Part shown: piece by piece, positions 1 through 11,796 of the stretch | Numbering within the stretch: position 1 is the stretch's first letter | Layout: the number at the start of each line of letters is the position of its first letter | Source of the DNA: Cordia subcordata | Taxonomy: Eukaryota; Streptophyta; Magnoliopsida; Boraginales; Cordiaceae | Direction: 5' to 3' | Assembly (NCBI GenBank): GCA_028554755.1 | Contig: JAPTOF010000005.1 | Coordinates: forward strand, 16,838,001 to 16,902,000 | DNA: 64,000 nucleotides | The notes under the pieces: model-generated | Told to the model about the DNA's origin: nothing | The model's input: only the letters and a program-made list of their open reading frames with translations | Databases searched by the model: none | Made by a program: the position numbers and the translations under genes

Positions 1-2150
1 AAATATAATTTTTTTAAAAATTTATAATTTTTAGCTTCTCAACAAAATATTTAAAAAAAAAAAAAGTCGATTTAGACCAGCCTTTTGTCCAATTACTTTT
101 TCTTTTTGATTTTTGGGCTAGTTGTCTTTGTCAATCTCAGTTAGGATAATACAATATCATGTGGAACGTGGACCGCCGTGTTTGGTGGGACCAAAGTGGG
201 AGTTGGTTAATTCAATTTGCAAGGTGGAGCTGCGTGACAATCCAACAGCGGTGTCGCCGACTCGGCTATAACCAATTTGGGTTCGCACGCTCCGCGACAC
301 GCCGTCCCATACTTGCCTTCAATTTGATGATGTGGTTTCACGTGATAGACCCTCTTTTTTTTTCTTTTGAAGGTCAATAATAGAATAACTTTTGAACCCA
401 AAAAAAAAATTAATAATAATAATAGAAGTTAGTGTGTGGATCTGCGTGATGCACGAAATATATTATTACGACGATATTTTACATGTTAATATAGAACAAC
501 TTCTAAATCATTATAAGGGTATTTATCTTTCTCTGTTGGAACTAATAAACCAAAAAAACTTTGATCTTTTGATCATTTTCCAATCAATTGATAAATAGTG
601 AGATTTTCTTTTTTTTTTTTAATTTTTAGTCCACTTTTCCAATAGCATTTCAAAAATAGCCCCGTTTTTTTAGATGTTTTCAAAAATAGAACAAACGAAC
701 TTTGGGAAACGGACGTATTTGACTTGATATATCAATTCTCCTTTTTTTTTTGGCTTGATATGATTTTATCTTATATCTTTTGAAGCTATAAAATAGCATT
801 AAATAAACTATTAAAATTATTGAATACCAATTGGTCTTTATTTACAATTTGACATTAAATCTAGATTTCTAAAAGCATGTCCATGACACATGTATCTTGA
901 ACAATATGTTCTAAAAAAATTAGTTATTTGATCAAAAATATCCAAATTCACAAATTTCAAACACGAAACGGTTCATTATAAACATATATAATTAAAACAT
1001 ATCAGAATAATAAAAGATAAAAATTTATTTATAAACAAGTTTTACCTACGTATAAACAAATGAAAAAAAAAACAATAATCCCCTTACCTTTTCTCTAAAA
1101 CCTTCTTATAACCAAGCTAATTTGATCAAATAAATAGACATTTATACCCCTTAAACCAAAAAAGGAAAGAAAAAAAAAAGAACAACATCTCCACTTTAAT
1201 GAAGGATTTTTTAGTCATTTTAACAAACATTGCTATTTATAAACATATAATTTCTAAACACATACAGACAGTTTATAAATACATTTTATCTAAATACTTA
1301 TGTACTTATTTGCTATTTTCTTATAAACACAAAAGGTTACTTACAGGTATTAATTGTATATGAGCAGCTTAAGAAAAACAAACTCTTAAGTTTGTAAACA
1401 ATTTGAAAAATAATCTTGTTTTATATCTTTATTTAGCAGATTGTGTGTAAAGTCACAAGATTTTCCCAACTAAATCTGCACAACTTGTGTGCAACCTAAA
1501 GCAAGGCATAAGGGAATTAGTCAGACAATTTTCGTGGGGGTAACATGAGACACAAAGATGAGGTGAAAATAAATTCATTTAACCCTTATTTTAAAGCAAT
1601 ATTGACTAGGCAACAATTGGATATCTAACATCCCTTTAGGTCGATTTTTTGTGTTGTCATGGTGGATTTAAGTATTTTAGACTAATTAATTAAACTTAAT
1701 ATGATAATAGGCCGATAACTAAGTCTAAATCTTTACAAGATATCTCGAGAACTTCGTTTCCTTTTGTTTATTGTGCTCCTTTTTAGAGCATGGTGTACTT
1801 GTTTATAAAATTTTGTTATTTTCATACTTAATTAGTTGATATAAATATAAAATGTTTGAGTAAGATGTGAATTTTTTATTTTTTATTTTTAATCCTAGAG
1901 CAAAGAGTATATAAATTAAATGATTCGAAAATTGCAGGCTTGTCGGTATTATCGGTGAAACTGCACGTTATTTGATAAGCACATGGAGGGAGAAGGTGAA
2001 CTCCAGCACTCTCTTATCATTTACTAATCAGACAAGGCTTTACATTTGTTTAATGATTTTCCTTCGTAGGACTAAGCTTTGAGCTGGATTTGCTTTAGTT
2101 TATACTTCACATCGATGTATCTTGTTGCCTTTGTTTGTGCAAGTCCAAGT

Positions 2151-2151
<1 letters not shown>

Positions 2152-2193
<42 letters not shown>

Positions 2194-2214
2194 TGATGAT
2201 GATGATGATGATGA
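2152..2214. repeat. Compound (TAA)n-(TGA)n microsatellite
   Basis: About thirteen TAA units run directly into about eight TGA units, a compound trinucleotide repeat. A 142-codon open frame crosses it and reads it as isoleucine and methionine runs; that frame is an artefact of the repeat. Confidence 0.9.
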
Positions 2215-2385
2215 TAAATAGTTATGTATTTTATGTAATTTGTCATAAGTTTATAATTAATCATCATGGTTTAAAAATAGACACCAAATCCCCTTGTCAT
2301 TTTCGAAATAGAGCTCACATGCCTAATCTGTTAGGGCAAAGAGTTAACAAAAAATCATCAAAACTCTTAAATAGTAAGAAAGAGG

Positions 2386-2387
<2 letters not shown>

Positions 2388-2415
<28 letters not shown>
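2388..2415. repeat. (TA)n microsatellite
   Basis: A run of alternating T and A. Similar runs occur at about 2562-2594, 3585-3612, 7040-7057, 11767-11792, 38845-38879, 43910-43937, 54474-54508 and 63085-63104. Confidence 0.85.
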
Positions 2416-2422
<7 letters not shown>

Positions 2423-2562
2423 GCTCACTTTAAGTAAGATTAAATTAATTTTTTCCCAAAAATTACAAACCTCGTATTTTAGTGTTAACTTTTTATGTCT
2501 ATTTTAAGTTAGTTAAAAATTAAATAATATTTATAATGAGTTCGAATTTTGAAGACCTTTAT

Positions 2563-2595
<33 letters not shown>

Positions 2596-2609
2596 CACCA
2601 CTAGTCTCT

Positions 2610-3570
2610 AAATTCACGAAATAACAATAGAGGCCCCCTGTGTTTTCAAAAATTTGCACATTGCCCCTCTGTTAGTTTTTTCCCTTAATTCACTAACGGA
2701 TTTTATGAAGTGTACATTTTGCCCTTATCTTACTTAATAAAATGTCTATTTTGCTCTTATTTTATAAAAAATAAAAATTAAATTAAAAAAGAAAGAAAGA
2801 AAAAGAAAAATACCATTAGCTATCCCCTAGCCCCCACCCCAAACCCCTATCCTCGCCACCCCCACCACCCAAACCCTGCATCCCCTGCCACCACGTCCAC
2901 CCCGAGAATACAAAGCTTACTGTGATATATCAAACCCTAGTTGGGTTTTCTATAATCCCTATCTTCGTCTCTATGTTTATATACACATCACATTTTACAC
3001 ACATATGATTAGATCTATAGTTTTGTTTCTGTAACAGAAAATATTTCATAACCTTTTTCTTTTGCTAATTAGTTTTATGCTCTTTCTCTTTTCCCCCATC
3101 ATTTGCTGTTCAAATAAGCTTGCATAAATTCTTGTTGTATGTCCTTTTTATACTAATCAATTAACAAAGAAATAGTACAGAAAATTCTTTGGAAAAAAAA
3201 AATATTCAAGTTCTTGATCGGGGTTTAATTGTGATCATTGCCTTTTTTTTGGTTTCCATTTTCTTGATCTTTGTAACTATTAATTCTCTTGTTTCGTATT
3301 ATCAGAACTTCTCTTCACCATTTTGAAAGACGAAGCTTTCTTTGGCGGGGCCGGAGGCAGGCGTGATGGTGGGGGTGGGAGTGCAGCTTGGAGCGTATGG
3401 GTGTTGGTTGTGATTTTAATTTTAATTTTATTTTTTTTAAATATGAAAAAAAACTAAAAAATAAAAGAAAAGAAAATACAGAAGATGCGTGCAATTAAGG
3501 ACAAAAAATAAAATCTACACTATTTTTTGCGCGTGTTAGATATTTTCTGTTAAAAGAAATGGAATTCGTA
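2610..3570. mobile_element. Possible inverted-repeat (fold-back) element
   Basis: The two flanks mirror each other in layout when one is reverse-complemented: an outer part beginning near GGCC, then a TTTTG-CCTTA block, then an A/T tract rich in AAAATTAAAA, then a C-rich block with CCACCCCCACCA (left arm about 2619-2900; right arm about 3340-3560 as its G-rich complement). The inside (about 2905-3335) looks different: it resembles a gene leader or promoter with CT-rich and TATA-like stretches. This would suit a fold-back or Mutator-like non-autonomous element, but the arms are only loosely similar and no target duplication was found. Confidence 0.25.
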
Positions 3571-5163
3571 ACGAAAAGGCCAAAAATATATATAAATATA
3601 TATATATATATATTTACCTATATTATATCTGACAAAGGAGCTATCTTCGTCGTTTGTCTTATCAGATAAATACAGGAAACTGTTGGCGTGCGTTAATAAG
3701 GACATTGATGTGGTCTAAACCTCTTGGCTCATACGGCAGATTCACAAGGCACATAAGCTGATAAATTGCGTATACGGCAAAGTGACATAATGACATAAAC
3801 TTGAGATAATACGCAGACTCCGGCAAAAATTATCAATCAAGTTCTTTCACTAGAATATGGGTGATTTGACCCGGACAAGAACCTGCAAAACAGTTAATAA
3901 GTTTATTTGATTTCTTTTAGCCTCTCCTATCCCGGTGTCACTAATCTGATTTGATCAGTAATTTATTAAGAACTTGTTTGCAAATAATTTAATATTTTTT
4001 AATAAGTAATAATGAGATTTAAATTTAAAACCGTTTGATTTTTATACTCTACTACCCTCTTAAAATTATCAGTTCATCTAAAACTTTAAACTTATAGAGA
4101 AGATATTAGTTTATTTATTTTTTATGTTAATACAAACCACCGGAGCTCCAAGTGAAAATATTTGGACGAAATTTATTACTTGCCAAAAATCTGTTTCTTA
4201 TGAACTTCATATAGTTGCTTCGTTTTCACTTGAAAGTTGGATGTATATAAGAGATGTCAATCTAATCTTCCTTAATATTTTTTGTTCGCCATCATTCTCA
4301 TGGTGGATTAGTGAGTGGCATGACATTAATGAATGACTTTTGTTTCTGCGGTACGACAACTATGCTGAAGTTGTTAATGTGAAAAAGTTACTCTATAACA
4401 ATCGACACCCCCATCAACAAAGGTTTTCACTTGAATATAAAGCTCTGTCTTTGCCTCAATCCTAAGGTGGAAGTCTTCATATTTACTCAACTTTTGCAAA
4501 ATGTACAGATAATATTTTAATTCTAAATTTTGAAGCAAGTAAAACCTGAAGCTCCACTGACCATATATTATGTCAGTGGATCACCTAATTCAGTACCATT
4601 TGTGGATCAAGATCTTCTCTTGATTAATATTTTATTCTTATATTTTAACACTGCATCTTAATCATTTACTTCATTGAAAATATTGAACGTTTGACTTCCT
4701 TTTTCGTATTTTCAAAATTTTAAAAATATAATTATTAAATAAAATACAGTATTAAAATATTAAACTTGCTTTTTGTCTATGCATGAACCACCCTCCCTTC
4801 ATTAAATTGTTGTATGTGTAGAGGAAGAAAGTAGATATGAGCTAGTTCAATTTGTATCCCTTAATTAATTATTCCACGTTACTCAAAGTTATGATACTTG
4901 ATGATGGGTAGGTGCACTTGCTCGCTTCTCTTGTGATGAGACACACACCTGTCAATTTTTAGATATCTCAACTTCTCTTTCCTTCATTGCCAAGCATGCC
5001 AGTTGAAGTTGGCATTGCACATGCGAACGTTTGGAGAGAGCTTTTTCTCATCCTCCAATTAGAGGAATCTTTCCTCTTTTCTTTTTCTTTCCTTTTTGTC
5101 CTTGGGTTCATTTCACAAATCAAGTAGAAGCAAGGGCCACATGCATCCAAGAAAAAGCTTATT

Positions 5164-5339
5164 TGGGGCTTATTTGAATTGAATTTTTAATAAAAATTAT
5201 TTTTTTTAAAAAATACATTTTTTTTACAATAATTATTTGGCTTGAATTTCAAAACAGTTGAAACTCCCAAAAAAAAAATACTATCTTTTTCAAAAGTCAA
5301 AATTTTGAACTTGTCAAAAGCTAATCCAAACGAACCTTA
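5164..5339. mobile_element. MITE-like inverted repeat (Tourist-type)
   Basis: It begins with GGGGCTTATTTGAATTGAA and ends with CTAATCCAAACGAACC, the imperfect inverted complement. A/T tracts fill the middle. It belongs to the family described in full at 32583-32818. It abuts another copy at 5336-5581. Confidence 0.45.
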
Positions 5340-5581
5340 GATTGATTTTTCTAATAGAAAATTACTTTTTTCTTATTTGATCAAATACATTTTTTGTACT
5401 AAATAATTGGATTGGATTTTTAAAAAGTTAAAAGTTTGAAAAAAGTTCTTTTTTAGCTTTTTCTATAAATAACAAATTTTCCTTTCTCAAAATAGTCATT
5501 TTTTAAAATTTGTAGAAAACTATTTGTTTAAAAAATATATAAAACAGAACCTTTAAGAAAAACCAACGTAAACGAGCCCTA
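5336..5581. mobile_element. MITE-like inverted repeat (Tourist-type)
   Basis: It runs from a GATTGATTTTT terminus after CTTA to CCAACGTAAACGAGCCC followed by TAA. The ends match the family termini seen in better copies at 32583 and 43085. The interior is poly-A/T. It lies head to tail with the preceding copy, so one may have inserted at the edge of the other. Confidence 0.45.
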
Positions 5582-6637
5582 AGTTAATTAAAACGGTATA
5601 TTAGCAAGCCAATCAGAGGGATCTTGGTCTCCATTATTATATGCACCTCTATGAAATGAAAATTAAAAAAAAAAAAAGAATAAAAAAGAAAGAAAAATAT
5701 TCTGACTTTTGGTTAGAGTTTAATGTGTCTCAGGTTCAAGTAGATCCAGGGATATAAAATTCCAAAAGCTAGAAGTCAAAAAAAGACAAACATGGCTGCC
5801 ATAAATTTCTCAAATTTCAAATTTGATTAATATTATATAATCATGGTCCAGTTCAACTATACCACCCTCTCAAATTTCAAATCTGATTAATATAATACAC
5901 CCACGGTCTGTTCAACTACCCCACCCCAATTAATTTCTCTCATCAAATCTGATTGTGATACTCTGGGTTGATCCAAGATGTACTATAAATTAATAATGTG
6001 AATTTTATGACCTTCTCTTTGCTAGATATTTTATGACCAATTTAAATTAAACCCAATTAAAGTTTATCTTATTAGGTAAGCTTAATTAATATGAATAAGA
6101 CATCTTATTTATTCTTGTTGAAAGTCATCTGCTTTATTAAAGTCCTTTTGAATTGGACATACATTATTTTTTGTAATAAGTATTTAGTTTAATTTTAAAA
6201 AATAAAATTAGGCAAAGTAAATTTATTTTAAAAATTAAAAAAAACATTTCTGAAAACAAAAAATATAAAAAATACTTTTGAAAAAACCAAGCCAAATAAA
6301 TTCTAAGTCGTCATTCGCATAATTTCTATGCATATGCACTTGTTAATGGATGCGTCCATATGTTGTTTCTTAAATTGTCAAAGTCATCTTAAACGGTTTT
6401 CTTTGTCTTATTTTACGTTTAGACCAATCCAAGTTTTTCTAGTATTGCCTCATACTTCTGAACTCGTCTTTCCTAATTTCCCTACACATTAATCTCAACA
6501 TTCTCTCTTTGACTGTATTATAGACTTGCCTAATAACTTAAAACTAATTAAATTAGCCTAGGAATCTAAAACTATTACTACTCTTAAATTCTCATCTCAG
6601 ATATTATATGAAAATTTTAAACATGCAATGTGACAAA
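5582..6637. other. Gene-free stretch
   Basis: No coding signal is visible. A short local duplication is present: two related segments around 5810-5835 and 5870-5895 share TCTCAAATTTCAAAT followed by TGATTAATAT. The rest is AT-rich. Confidence 0.55.
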
Positions 6638-7197
6638 GGGCCCGTTTGAAATATTTTTTACGAAAAATATGTTTTTGAAAAAATATATTCTAAAAAATTC
6701 AAATATAAATTTTTAAAAATAAAAAAAATAATTTTTATATTTTTTCAAAAATTATTTAAAAAAAAAAACTAATCTAAAAGAACCCAAAATAATCCTTCCC
6801 CAGAAAAGACATCCTGAAAGCCAAGTTGCCAAATATATTCTCCATATGATACAATTGGAACCAAAATCCCGTGGTCATCCCTGGCCCGCACGTTCCTGTC
6901 GGCCGCACCCCGTACGACAAGTCGATGACTACACCTTCAAGACAACCACACCACCCCAAGAAACACCTAGAATCCACCGTGATGACTATATGTCATAGTC
7001 GTCTCTTTAGATTAGCTTTTTTACATTAAAAAAAAAATATATATATATATATATATAAATTGATGAAATAAATATTTAAATTAAATTTAAAAATATTATA
7101 ACCTTTTAATAAACTAAAAATTATAATTTTTCAAAAATTTACTTTTTAAAAATTTATATAAAAAATATTATAAAAAGATATCAATCTAAACGGGTCC
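6638..7197. mobile_element. Pair of MITE-like repeats, or one longer element
   Basis: Two family-type segments lie here: 6638-6785 starts GGGCCCGTTTGAAA and ends ACTAATCTAAAAGAACCC, and 7003-7197 starts TTAGATTAGCTTTTTTAC and ends CAATCTAAACGGGTCC. The outermost ends are also inverted complements (GGGCCCGTTTGAA against TCTAAACGGGTCC), so the whole span could be one 560-bp element carrying unrelated GC-richer DNA at 6786-7002. A 67-codon minus-strand frame in that insert has no recognisable motif. Confidence 0.4.
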
Positions 7198-7523
7198 ATA
7201 TACTTATACTCCAACATGCATACACAGACGAAGATCCTCTCCTACCTATCACAGACACCGGACTCCAAATCTAACATCCATTCGAGTTAAATCCTTTTGG
7301 AATAACATTAAAAATTAAAGGAAAAAAAAAAAAAGAATACCCACATTAAAACAATGTCCAAATCTAGAAAATCTCAAACTCCTTTTCGGACACGTAAGAA
7401 AAGCAGATAGAACACAAATCTAGGCGTCCGTGATGGCCGGCCCTTTGTTGTTGTTTCCCACACCACGCGCCTCTGTCGCTATCATTACTCCCCACTCTCT
7501 CCCCTCATTTTTGTCTCCACTAC

Positions 7524-7532
7524 TATATATAT
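7524..7532 (+). promoter_or_regulatory. TATA box of the acidic-protein gene
   Basis: TATATATAT lies about 160 bp before the ATG at 7686, inside a C/T-rich region typical of plant core promoters. It would place the transcription start near 7555 and give a leader of about 130 nt. The position is an inference; only the motif is seen. Confidence 0.5.
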
Positions 7533-7685
7533 CTCCAGCCCATATTGCTTCCCTATTCGTATGCCAACTCAATCATCGCTTATAGCACGCCCTTTCTTTT
7601 GCAATTAGCCTCACCATTCTTTGCTTGTTGCTGTAACGTCCTTAGATATTTCGATTGTTGTCCTAACGTACTTGTAAACATTTTC

Positions 7686-8246
7686 ATGGAGAATGAAAAT
7701 GTGAAGAAGCGGGCTCGGGAAGATCTGGGTGAGTCGGAACACGACTCGCCGGAGGTTAAGAGACTGAGGGAGGATTTCTTGGATAGTTTTGAAGACGATG
7801 AGCTCTGCACGACGAGTCAGGATCTTGACTCGTTCATGAAGAGTTTTGAACAAGAGATTTGCCGCCCTCCAACGACGGCGACGGAGACGGTGGTTGACTT
7901 TACGTTGGAAGCCGGTGAGTCAAAGCCGGATCTGGGTTACCTTCTGGAAGCTTCGGATGACGAGCTTGGGCTGCCGCCGTCGAGGAGCGAGGCTCGGAAT
8001 GAGGAGGGGACTGAGTTGATCCGGGTTTCGTCTGACTCGTCGGAACTCAGCGAGTTGTGGGGTTTTGATGAGCAAATACCGAGTTTCGACTCGTTCGAGT
8101 TTGGGGTTGTTGAAGGGGAGAACTTTAGCATCGGCGGCGGGGCCGGTGGTGAATACGTGGCGCTAGATGGACTATTTGATTATTCGGATATGGGTTTCGG
8201 GCCTGCTGACTTTTCGTGGCGGCCCGAAACTTTACCTGCACAGTAG
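7686..8246 (+). CDS. Acidic plant protein of unknown function (186 aa, intronless)
   Basis: This is an uninterrupted frame of 187 codons including the stop. I start it at the ATG at 7686 and not at 7545, because the 47 upstream codons are hydrophobic/cysteine-rich and look like translated leader, while the protein from 7686 is uniform: a basic patch at residues 5-10 (KKRARE), then a very acidic Asp/Glu/Ser-rich body. Visible motifs are a segment near residue 25 with SPEVKRLREDFLD, a QDLDSFMKSFEQEI segment near residues 45-60, a Ser-rich patch with SSDSSELSELWGFDEQ, and an aromatic C-terminus (LFDYSDMGF...ADFSWRPE). There is no signal peptide or membrane segment. I recognise the general look of a conserved plant protein family without assigned function. 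The mix of acidic and aromatic residues would suit a nuclear or transcription-related role, but that is only a guess. Confidence 0.75.
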   Translation: MENENVKKRAREDLGESEHDSPEVKRLREDFLDSFEDDELCTTSQDLDSFMKSFEQEICRPPTTATETVVDFTLEAGESKPDLGYLLEASDDELGLPPSRSEARNEEGTELIRVSSDSSELSELWGFDEQIPSFDSFEFGVVEGENFSIGGGAGGEYVALDGLFDYSDMGFGPADFSWRPETLPAQ

Positions 8247-9524
8247 AATTGACTTTAAACCTTTCTCTTTAGTTCTATTATATTTTTAGTCAAGGAATAT
8301 TGTGAAGGTTTATTAATTTTTTGTTTCTAAAAAGAAAAAGGAAGCAAAGATTATATATACAATAGCACATGGACATGATTGATCCAAATATCTTACTTCT
8401 CAAAATTTGAAGTGATTTCAAATAAGTACAGTTTAAAGGGGCTGGGTATCCGTACAGTCTAAATGTTGTGCACCAACGTAGTATTATGTACCTCGCGATA
8501 GCACGTTCCCTGCTTTGTTGTTAAAAGTTTACTTTGTTTTTTATGTTCATAATTTTTTATTATTTATAAATCTCATGTTTATTACTTTAACAATTTATGT
8601 TTAAAATTTTTAATTATTCACAATTTATTTATTTATTATTTTTATATTATATTTTCAAAAGTTTTATATTATTTATATTATATTATATAAAAGATTTTAA
8701 TTTAATATAATATTGATAAGTGTTGCATTAATATAATGACAAGTGTCGCACAAATATAATATTTTGTTATGTATTTTTATTTTTAAATCTCAATTTATGA
8801 CTATTCAAGTATCGAAATTTTAATTGTATTTCATTCAACTATCAAGATTTATATTCAAATTTATTCAAAATTATCTTATTTAGTGAGATTTATATTGATT
8901 CATTAATTTATTTTAATATTTATATATTACAACAGAAAATTATGTCACGCAATTTAGATTGATTGTATATATTTATGATAACTCATTAATTTAGTTCCTA
9001 TCAAATATTGATCTATTTTAATTGATTTATTTTTACTATTAAAAAAATTAGTGCTATATATAATAAAATACAATTGATTGCAATGTTTAGTAATATAAAA
9101 TATTTTTTCTTAAAAAAAAACAATCATATATTTCGTAACCAGTGTATGTTACGGGCGTTAGACTAGTATGTTTATAAAGACAAATTATATGTTTATAATT
9201 TTTTAAGATTTATTTACTATCTTTGAATGATATGTTCGTAATTTGTAAAAGATATGTTCATAATATATAAATGATTTTGAAGCTCGCAATTAGAGATATT
9301 ATTAGTGTTCGATTGACAATTAGATTATTGTCTTGTGTTCGTTAATATAAAGAGAGTGAACTTGTTAAATTTCATATTGATCTAACAATTAGTTTGTGAG
9401 ATTTATTAAGCGATGTACTATGTCCTTTCAGTGGATCATACTTGGGATGTATGGCATAGTTTGCACACTTAAAAACCTCTAGATGTACAACTAGACCACT
9501 ATTATAAGGAACCATTGCAAAGAA
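8247..9524. other. 3' region and gene-free AT-rich stretch
   Basis: The first 200 bp are probably the 3' UTR of the acidic-protein gene. Beyond that the sequence is extremely AT-rich with no coding signal or recognisable element. Confidence 0.5.
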
Positions 9525-9728
9525 TTAGGACTTGTTTGGATTGAATTTTCTTAAAAATGGTTTTTATTATAATTTTGGACATGGAAAGAAGTGTTTTTCA
9601 GTTATTGGAAAAAGAAACACTAGATGTGAATTTTTTTTAAAGTCAAATCAAATATTTATTATAAAAAGTACAAACTCTTCTAAGGAAAAACTATTTCTTA
9701 CAAAATAAGTCAATCTAAGTAGACTCTA
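9525..9728. mobile_element. MITE-like inverted repeat (Tourist-type)
   Basis: It starts GGACTTGTTTGGATTGAA after TTA and ends AAGTCAATCTAAGTAGACT followed by CTA. The ends are imperfect inverted complements and the interior has the family's poly-A/T and AAAAACTA blocks. It is about 200 bp, within the size range of the other copies. Confidence 0.55.
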
Positions 9729-9791
9729 AATTGATCGGCTCTTATGTCAAAAATAAAATAAAATCATCACACTCTTTCACAATTTAGTTCA

Positions 9792-10263
9792 TGTTAACAT
9801 AATAAATAAATAAATCAATCAATATCCTCTTTACAAGCTTAAATTTTTAGATGATGTGGTAACTCAATATAGCATCAAAGGCTGAAAGCAAACAGCACAA
9901 GGTAGATCCTTACCGCCATTCATTTAAAAGAAAATATTAAATTGTTTACGTGTAAGTTCTAAACAAAAGCACAGGTTCGACCCTTGCCGCCATTAATTTG
10001 AAAAAAATATTAAATTGTTTACGTATACGCTTTAAGCAAATTACGCTGCACGTGAAAGGGGGTGTTAATATAATAAATAAATAAACCAATATCCTCTCTA
10101 TAAACTTAAATTTACCAATATCATCTCTACAAAATTACGCTGCACGTGAATAGGCGTGATAACATAATAAATAAATAAATAAACTAATATCCTCTCTACA
10201 AATTTAAACTTACCAATATTATCTCTACAAATTTAAACTTTTAAATAAGATGGTACCTCAATA
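9792..10263 (+). mobile_element. Degenerate TRIM tandem array (LTR-internal-LTR-LTR)
   Basis: The layout fits a terminal-repeat retrotransposon in miniature. A 78-bp LTR (9792-9869) begins TGTTAACATAATAAATAAAT and ends near CTCAATA. It is followed at once by a PBS-like site (9870-9882, TAGCATCAAAGGC, close to the initiator-Met complement TGGTATCAGAGC). The internal part contains a duplicated segment of about 75 bp (two copies of CCGCCATT followed by a poly-A and TATTAAATTGTTTACG). A PPT-like GTGAAAGGGGG precedes the second LTR at 10063. A further PPT remnant and a third LTR-like unit run from about 10158 to 10263, ending CCTCAATA. No protein is encoded, as expected for TRIMs. The family is also seen at 39403-39492 and in introns of the NPF gene. 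Confidence 0.6.
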
Positions 10264-11760
10264 GTTTGTCAGATCTTTAACTACGCGTAGTTCGACCAAG
10301 GAATTTTGAATTATGTTATTTGGAATTGTAAAAAAGTTCCAAACTAATTCTATCCATTGTAAATCAAAATTGTGTTTTGAATACATGTAAAATTAGAATT
10401 AATATGTATAATTTATTTGAGTACTCTTTAATTATTTTATTGGCATTAGGTTTGCTATATAAGGACCATCATCTTTATTTATTGTTGTTTATTGCTATTA
10501 ATATAAAATAGTCCATCAAAAATATAATTTTAAATATAAGAAATTAACCGCTAAAATCAAACTTCAAACCAACATTATAAAATAATCCTACTTTACTAAT
10601 TATTTTTTCTTTGGATGAAAGGGGAGGTTCTCGACATTTTATTCAACCGAAAAACCAAAATACACAAGAGGAAGGGGGACATAAGGCCTAACCCTCGTCT
10701 TTACTCCTAAATACCTACTTTATTAATCATAAAGCCAATATGTTGCTAAAATAACCTTTCAAAATAAAAAATGTATAATTTTAAGTGTATGAGAAAGGGT
10801 ATTTCGTTGTACTCGACTTTTGTTTTTCTTCCTTTATAGCCGCTTTAGGGTATTGAAAATATAAGTCTATGAAAATAATTAATATTACATATGTTATAAT
10901 TTATGAGCATATTTTTGTTGTTTTAAAACTTTTTATGAATTTATCTGTTGTGGAGTTGCAAATTATATCTCTTGAGTTAAGATTTAAGTAAAACTATAGC
11001 AACTTCAAAATTTGCAAATCTTGGATTTTTAAATGAATTCCACATTTTGAACAAATAATACCAAAAAAAAAAAATGGATTTACAAATGAATTTTATAAAA
11101 TTTTGTGAATTTATTTATTCCAAGCACACTATTATTAAGAAATAAAAAGTCTTTTTAACAAGTGCAATATTGTACCAACTAATTTTATGACAATATTTTA
11201 ATTGATATAAAAACTTACAATTTTCAATCATTCAAACATTGAATAGCAATTTATTTTTTCAAAAATTGGGTATTAAAAATAATAAATTTTCATATATATA
11301 AATCATTTAATTAATTTTAGCATGTGTAATAGTCAAATAATAACTAATTTTAAATTTACTAAAATAATAAATTATAAGTGACAACAATTTAAGTGTTGTA
11401 AGATTAACTTCAACAAATCCCCTAAACACCCACAACACCTATATTTAGGGGAGTTATTAAAATTAATGCATTCAACTAGCTTTCCTGTACAATTCTCAAT
11501 ATTTTAGAAATTCTTTTAACCAAAATTCAAAACACTCATTTATAGAGGTTTTGTTTATTCCCCCAAAGCCACCCGCAAACCCTAGCCTCCATCCCATAGC
11601 ACTAAGACTGCAACATTGTAAAATAAGAAAACTGTTGGAATAAACTGAAATTAGAATTTTCTCAACTCAGAGTTTGGTGAAAAATAGAGAAATTGTTAAA
11701 ATAGAATTGAAAATAAGAGATTATAAAATATTAAAAAATGACTCAAATTACTTAAATTTA

Positions 11761-11796
<36 letters not shown>

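Larger units (their letters stand above)
1..5163. other. Gene-free AT-rich stretch
   Basis: I see no supportable gene here. Open frames are short and run through low-complexity sequence. The stretch holds a compound microsatellite near 2152-2214, several (TA)n runs (2388-2415, 2562-2594, 3585-3612), and a possible inverted-repeat element at about 2610-3570, listed separately. The rest is A/T homopolymer-rich intergenic sequence. Confidence 0.6.

Noticed and set aside
2079..2507. Plus-strand frame of 142 codons
   Set aside because: It exists only because microsatellites (TAA, TGA, TA) have no stop in that frame.
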